This document shows, piece after piece, positions 61,225-64,000 of a stretch of 64,000 nt of DNA. This stretch comes from Actinomycetota bacterium (GTDB lineage: Bacteria > Actinomycetota > Geothermincolia > Geothermincolales > RBG-13-55-18). Numbering within the stretch: position 1 is the first letter of the stretch; each line of letters starts with the position of its first letter. The DNA lies in the NCBI GenBank assembly GCA_014360685.1, contig JACIXB010000021.1, positions 1 through 64,000 on the forward strand, read 5' to 3'. Under the pieces are notes generated by a model. That model did not search any database and had not been told where the DNA came from. It saw nothing but the letters and a program-made list of their open reading frames with translations. The position numbers were made by a program, and so were the translations under genes.

Positions 61225-61573
61225 GGCGTGGTCCGTCGGCTCGGGGTGGGGCCTCGGGGACGGGGAATGGCGGGACCATGTAAGGCGGCCGCGAGGGCGG
61301 TAGGGGTTTCATCGCCGACTTTAGCGGCGCGTAAGCGGAGAAGTTGCGGGAGCTTTTGGGGTTGGAAAGGATTGATTTTCCACCCCCATCAGCCCGGCCG
61401 AACCGTAAATCAAGGAAAAAACAGCTGTCTCTCAACTGTTAACCGCCCTCCCCGAAGCTCAGGTTGCTCGAGGAAACAAAAACTTCGGTCGGACAACGGA
61501 AAAGTAGACAAACAGGGTGGGTGGGAAGGAGACGATGTGATAGACTTTATGGCCGAGGCAAAAGGAGGAGGAC
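61225..61573. other. Leader/intergenic region before aroH
   Basis: About 350 bases with no gene. It has several weak hairpins (for example AACAG...CTGTT near 61419) and a -10-like TAGACT at about 61541. I saw no T-box or Trp/Phe leader peptide. The region may still hold an attenuator of unknown type. Confidence 0.35.
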
Positions 61574-61936
61574 ATGCAGCTGCGAGCCTTGAGGGGAGCC
61601 ATTCTCTGCCGGGAGAACACCAAGGAGGAGATAGTGGAGAGGACGGCCCAGCTCCTCCGGGAGATGATCAAGCGCAACGACATCCGCCCGGAGGACATCG
61701 TGGACGTCATCTTCACCGCCACCGAGGACCTCACCGCCGAGTTCCCGGCCGCCGCGGCCCGGCACATCGGCCTCACCCACGTGCCGCTCCTCTGCGCCCG
61801 GGAATTGGCCATCGTCGACGGGGCGCCGCGTTGCATCAGGGTTCTCATGCATTTCTACACCCGGAAGCATCCCCACGAATTGCGCCATCCCTACCTGGAG
61901 GGAGCGCGGCAGTTGAGGACCGACCTCCCGGAGTAG
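61574..61936 (+). CDS. aroH: Chorismate mutase (AroH type)
   Basis: The 120-residue protein belongs to the small trimeric AroH class known from Bacillus subtilis: RALRGAILCRENTKEEIVERTAQLLREMI, FTATEDLTAEFPAAAARHIG and VPLLCARELAI with catalytic Arg residues. It converts chorismate to prephenate for Phe and Tyr. The start follows AGGAGGAGGAC. It is upstream of aroF and tyrA, forming a small aromatic amino-acid gene set. Confidence 0.93.
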   Translation: MQLRALRGAILCRENTKEEIVERTAQLLREMIKRNDIRPEDIVDVIFTATEDLTAEFPAAAARHIGLTHVPLLCARELAIVDGAPRCIRVLMHFYTRKHPHELRHPYLEGARQLRTDLPE

Positions 61937-62034
61937 AAGGTCTGGAAACTACCGGCAATCGCGCCGCGGGCCAAGACATACCCGCGGGTTTTCTGCCCCC
62001 GTACATATCGACTGCACAACCAGAAGACAGCCTC

Positions 62035-62040
62035 TATAAT
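62035..62040 (+). promoter_or_regulatory. Predicted -10 element before aroF
   Basis: A perfect TATAAT lies 165 bases before the aroF ATG. The -35 is poor (TGCACA at 16-base spacing). It suggests aroF-tyrA can be transcribed separately from aroH. Confidence 0.4.
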
Positions 62041-62204
62041 GGAGGATAAACATCCGCGGTTTTCGGAATCTTCCCCCGACGGCTTCGGGATGGCCCCGTA
62101 CTCGTCGGCGGAGGTGGCGGGAAACCGGCCGCTCGGGGGTTGGAGGGCGGCGGTGGATATCGCCGCGGCCCGGCGGGAAGCATCCAGGAAGGGGAGTGGT
62201 CCGC

Positions 62205-63215
62205 ATGGTCATCGTGATGCGTTCCGGAGCCTCGGAACAGGAGATCCAGGAGATAGTGGATCTTTTGCGCGAGAAGGGGCTGGAAGCCCATGTCTCCAAG
62301 GGGGAGTTCCGCACCGTCATCGGGGTCATCGGTGACGACGAGCTGGTCATGCAGGTGCCCTTCCAGGCCTACCGCGCCGTGGAGAGGGTCATCCCCATCC
62401 TCAAGCCCTACAAGTTGGCCAGCCGGGAGTTCCAGGAGGAACCCACGGTGATCAGGGTGGGGGACGTGGTGATCGGAGGGGGGACCTTCACCGTCATCGC
62501 CGGCCCCTGCTCGGTAGAGAGCGAAGAGCAGGTGGTGGAGTCGGCGCGCATAGCCAAGGAGGCGGGGGCCGGGCTCTTCCGCGGCGGGGCCTTCAAGCCC
62601 CGCACCTCGCCCTACAGCTTCCAGGGGCTGGGAGAGGAGGGACTGAGGCTGCTGGCCCGGGCCAGGGAGGAGACCGGCCTCCCCGTGGTCACCGAGGTGC
62701 TGGACGTCAGGGACTTGGAACTGGTCTACCGGTACGCCGACGTGCTCCAGGTGGGGGCGCGCAACATGCAGAACTTCCTCATGCTCAAGGAGCTGGGAAG
62801 GCAGGACAAGCCCGTTCTTCTCAAGCGGGGGATGAGCGCCACGGTGGAGGAATGGCTGATGGCCGCGGAGTACATACTCAAGGAGGGCAACACCAAGGTC
62901 ATCCTCTGCGAAAGGGGCATCAAGACCTTCGAGACGGGAACCCGCAACACTCTGGACATATCCTCCATCCCGGCGGTGAAGGGAACCTCCCACCTACCGG
63001 TCTTCGTGGATCCCAGCCACGCCACCGGGGTCCGGGACCTGGTCCCGCCCCTGTGCCTGGCGGCCCTGGCGGCGGGGGCGGACGGGGTCATGGTGGAGAT
63101 GCACCCCCGACCGCGCGAGGCCCTGTGCGACGGGGCCCAGTCCCTGACCCCGGAAAGCTTCCGTTCCATGATGGAGGAAGTAAGGAGGCTCGCGGGGTTC
63201 ATGGGAAGAGGTTAG
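62205..63215 (+). CDS. aroF: DAHP synthase (class I-beta, with regulatory N-terminal domain)
   Basis: The enzyme condenses phosphoenolpyruvate and erythrose-4-phosphate to start the shikimate pathway. The N-terminal ferredoxin-like domain (MVIVMRSGASEQEIQEIVDLLREKGLEAHVSKGEFRTVIGVIGD) is the feedback module of Thermotoga-type enzymes. The barrel shows AGPCSVESEEQV, GAFKPRTSPYSFQGLGEEGL, KRGMSATVEEWLMAAEYI and FVDPSHATG. I start it at ATG 62205 (336 residues) with GGGGAGTGG upstream rather than the track GTG three codons earlier. Confidence 0.95.
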   Translation: MVIVMRSGASEQEIQEIVDLLREKGLEAHVSKGEFRTVIGVIGDDELVMQVPFQAYRAVERVIPILKPYKLASREFQEEPTVIRVGDVVIGGGTFTVIAGPCSVESEEQVVESARIAKEAGAGLFRGGAFKPRTSPYSFQGLGEEGLRLLARAREETGLPVVTEVLDVRDLELVYRYADVLQVGARNMQNFLMLKELGRQDKPVLLKRGMSATVEEWLMAAEYILKEGNTKVILCERGIKTFETGTRNTLDISSIPAVKGTSHLPVFVDPSHATGVRDLVPPLCLAALAAGADGVMVEMHPRPREALCDGAQSLTPESFRSMMEEVRRLAGFMGRG

Positions 63216-63435
63216 GGCTCGGGCGCGGACCCTCCTCCGCCTGGGGAAGGAAGGCTTCCGGGAGCGGATGCGGGACCCGTTGAAGGTGCAGTCGGCCGGG
63301 AGGGAATAGGGCGAAGCGCCGGGACGGGGCGCCCGGCGGCCGGAATTGGCCGGACAAGGGAGGTAGGAGAGGACGTTTCGTCCCGGGGGTGAGCGCCCCA
63401 GATGCCTTCCGGCATATGGAAGGAAATGGCAACAG

Positions 63436-64000
63436 ATGTCCGACCTGCTTTACGAGCGCATGGGGATAGTGGGCACGGGACTCATCGGCGGTTCGCTGGG
63501 GATGGCCGCGTCGGCCTCGGGCGCCGTGGGGAAGGTGCTGGGAAGCGACGCCGACCCCACCATGCTGGCCAAGGCCCTGGAATTGGGCGCGGTTGAGGAG
63601 GCCCACGAGGACCTCGAGGAAATGGTGGCCCTCTGCGACCTGGTGGTGGTGGCCGTTCCGGTGCGGGCCATCCCCGGGGTCCTGGAGAGGATCGCTCCCG
63701 CCCTGCGTGCCGGGGCCACGGTGAGCGACGTGGGCTCGGTGAAGGAGGGGGTGGTCAGGGCCGCGGCCGGGATATTGCCCTCCCGGTGCCATTTCGTGGG
63801 CGGCCATCCCTTGGCCGGCTCGGAACAGAGGGGAGTGGAGTTCGCCCACCCCGACCTTTTCCGGGAGGCCTATTACGTGCTCACCCCCACCGGGGATTGC
63901 GACGCCGCGGCCTATTCCCGCCTGCACGCCCTGCTGACCTCGCTGGGAGCCAGGGTGATAGCCATGGAGCCCCGGCTGCACGACCGGGCGGTCTCCGTGG
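63436..64000 (+). CDS. tyrA: Prephenate/arogenate dehydrogenase, 5' part
   Basis: The track omits this gene because it runs off the window. The 188 codons present start MSDLLYERMGIVGTGLIGGSLGMAASASG, an NAD-binding Rossmann motif. They continue with LVVVAVPVRAIPGVL, SDVGSVKEGVV and GGHPLAGSEQRGVEFAHPDLF, the prephenate dehydrogenase signature. It makes 4-hydroxyphenylpyruvate or tyrosine. The start has AAGGAAATGG upstream and is 220 bases after aroF. The C-terminal half is outside the window. Confidence 0.93.
   Translation, partial: MSDLLYERMGIVGTGLIGGSLGMAASASGAVGKVLGSDADPTMLAKALELGAVEEAHEDLEEMVALCDLVVVAVPVRAIPGVLERIAPALRAGATVSDVGSVKEGVVRAAAGILPSRCHFVGGHPLAGSEQRGVEFAHPDLFREAYYVLTPTGDCDAAAYSRLHALLTSLGARVIAMEPRLHDRAVSV

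Noticed and set aside
61225-61573. T-box riboswitch before aroH or trpS
   Set aside because: A GGGTGGG stretch was noticed near 61519, but the conserved T-box AGGGTGGNACCGCG core and the terminator/antiterminator pair are absent; the trpS leader also lacks them.

Overview
The window is about 64 kb of high-GC bacterial chromosome. It opens on the 3' end of a 23S rRNA gene and a 5S rRNA gene, then runs through mostly housekeeping and catabolic genes, with no phage, transposase or CRISPR array seen. GTG and TTG starts are frequent, GTGA/ATGA stop-start overlaps are common, and strong Shine-Dalgarno sequences are present. The gene set (ScpA/ScpB, XerD, TlyA-NadK-RecN, AroH-type chorismate mutase with a DAHP synthase carrying an N-terminal regulatory domain, DeoB, AddA-type neighbours absent) fits a Gram-positive-lineage organism. 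My best guess is a deep-branching, probably anaerobic Actinobacteriota (or a related Firmicutes-like lineage). That placement is inference from gene content only. An archaeal-type PEP carboxylase, several B12-binding radical SAM proteins and a phenylacetate-CoA ligase/ACT pair point to an anaerobe that uses amino or aryl acids.

Layout. 1-434: end of an rrn operon and its terminator. 477-1142: small minus-strand genes (flavodoxin remnant, YgaP-like membrane protein). 1.6-9.8 kb: TPR protein, crotonase, FmdB zinc ribbon, B12-radical SAM protein, MerR regulator, DUF1015 protein and an unusual MerR-TetR fusion regulator. 10.4-13.8 kb: a four-gene Fe-S/flavin amine- or imino-acid dehydrogenase operon. 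14.0-19.4 kb: radical SAM, zinc-ribbon membrane protein, TPR, HAD phosphatase, methyltransferase and rhomboid protease in one direction. 19.7-22.5 kb (minus): archaeal-type PEPC and an M23 peptidase. 22.8-28.4 kb: ABC-2 exporter, then paaK-ACT-yjbQ. 28.5-29.9 kb (minus): an M28-like membrane peptidase with altered active-site residues. 30.1-35.7 kb: xseB-like/dxs/tlyA/nadK/recN. 36.0-38.9 kb: zinc/manganese-type ABC importer with a duplicated znuC end. 38.9-39.7 kb (minus): flavodoxin-family reductase. 40.2-45.3 kb: pyrG with an apparent attenuator leader, M20 peptidase, Nudix hydrolase, alanine dehydrogenase. 45.7-50.7 kb: xerD, radical SAM/SPASM protein, hypothetical protein, deoB. 51.5-59.3 kb: DHH-CBS-tRNA nucleotidyltransferase, M50 protease, HD protein, trpS, scpA, scpB, rluB-like. 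59.6-61.2 kb: a degenerate acyl-CoA-synthetase-like protein. 61.6-64.0 kb: aroH-aroF-tyrA aromatic amino-acid genes, the last cut by the window end.

The most unusual signal is not a gene family. At least six places carry near-identical short-range direct repeats (37-122 bp, copies 72-152 bp apart), mostly in intergenic DNA or over gene ends and promoters. One duplicates the last 116 bp of znuC. One duplicates the ribosome binding site and start region of a flavodoxin gene. One is a 108-bp unit repeated about 2.5 times with two hairpins per unit. Other points worth a second look are a probable CTP-type attenuator before pyrG, a leaderless promoter on the MerR-TetR fusion, an acyl-CoA synthetase lacking both its P-loop and its C-terminal lysine motif, and an 18-codon ORF overlapping the start of a radical SAM/SPASM gene. 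I did not find a clear, wholly new multi-gene system.
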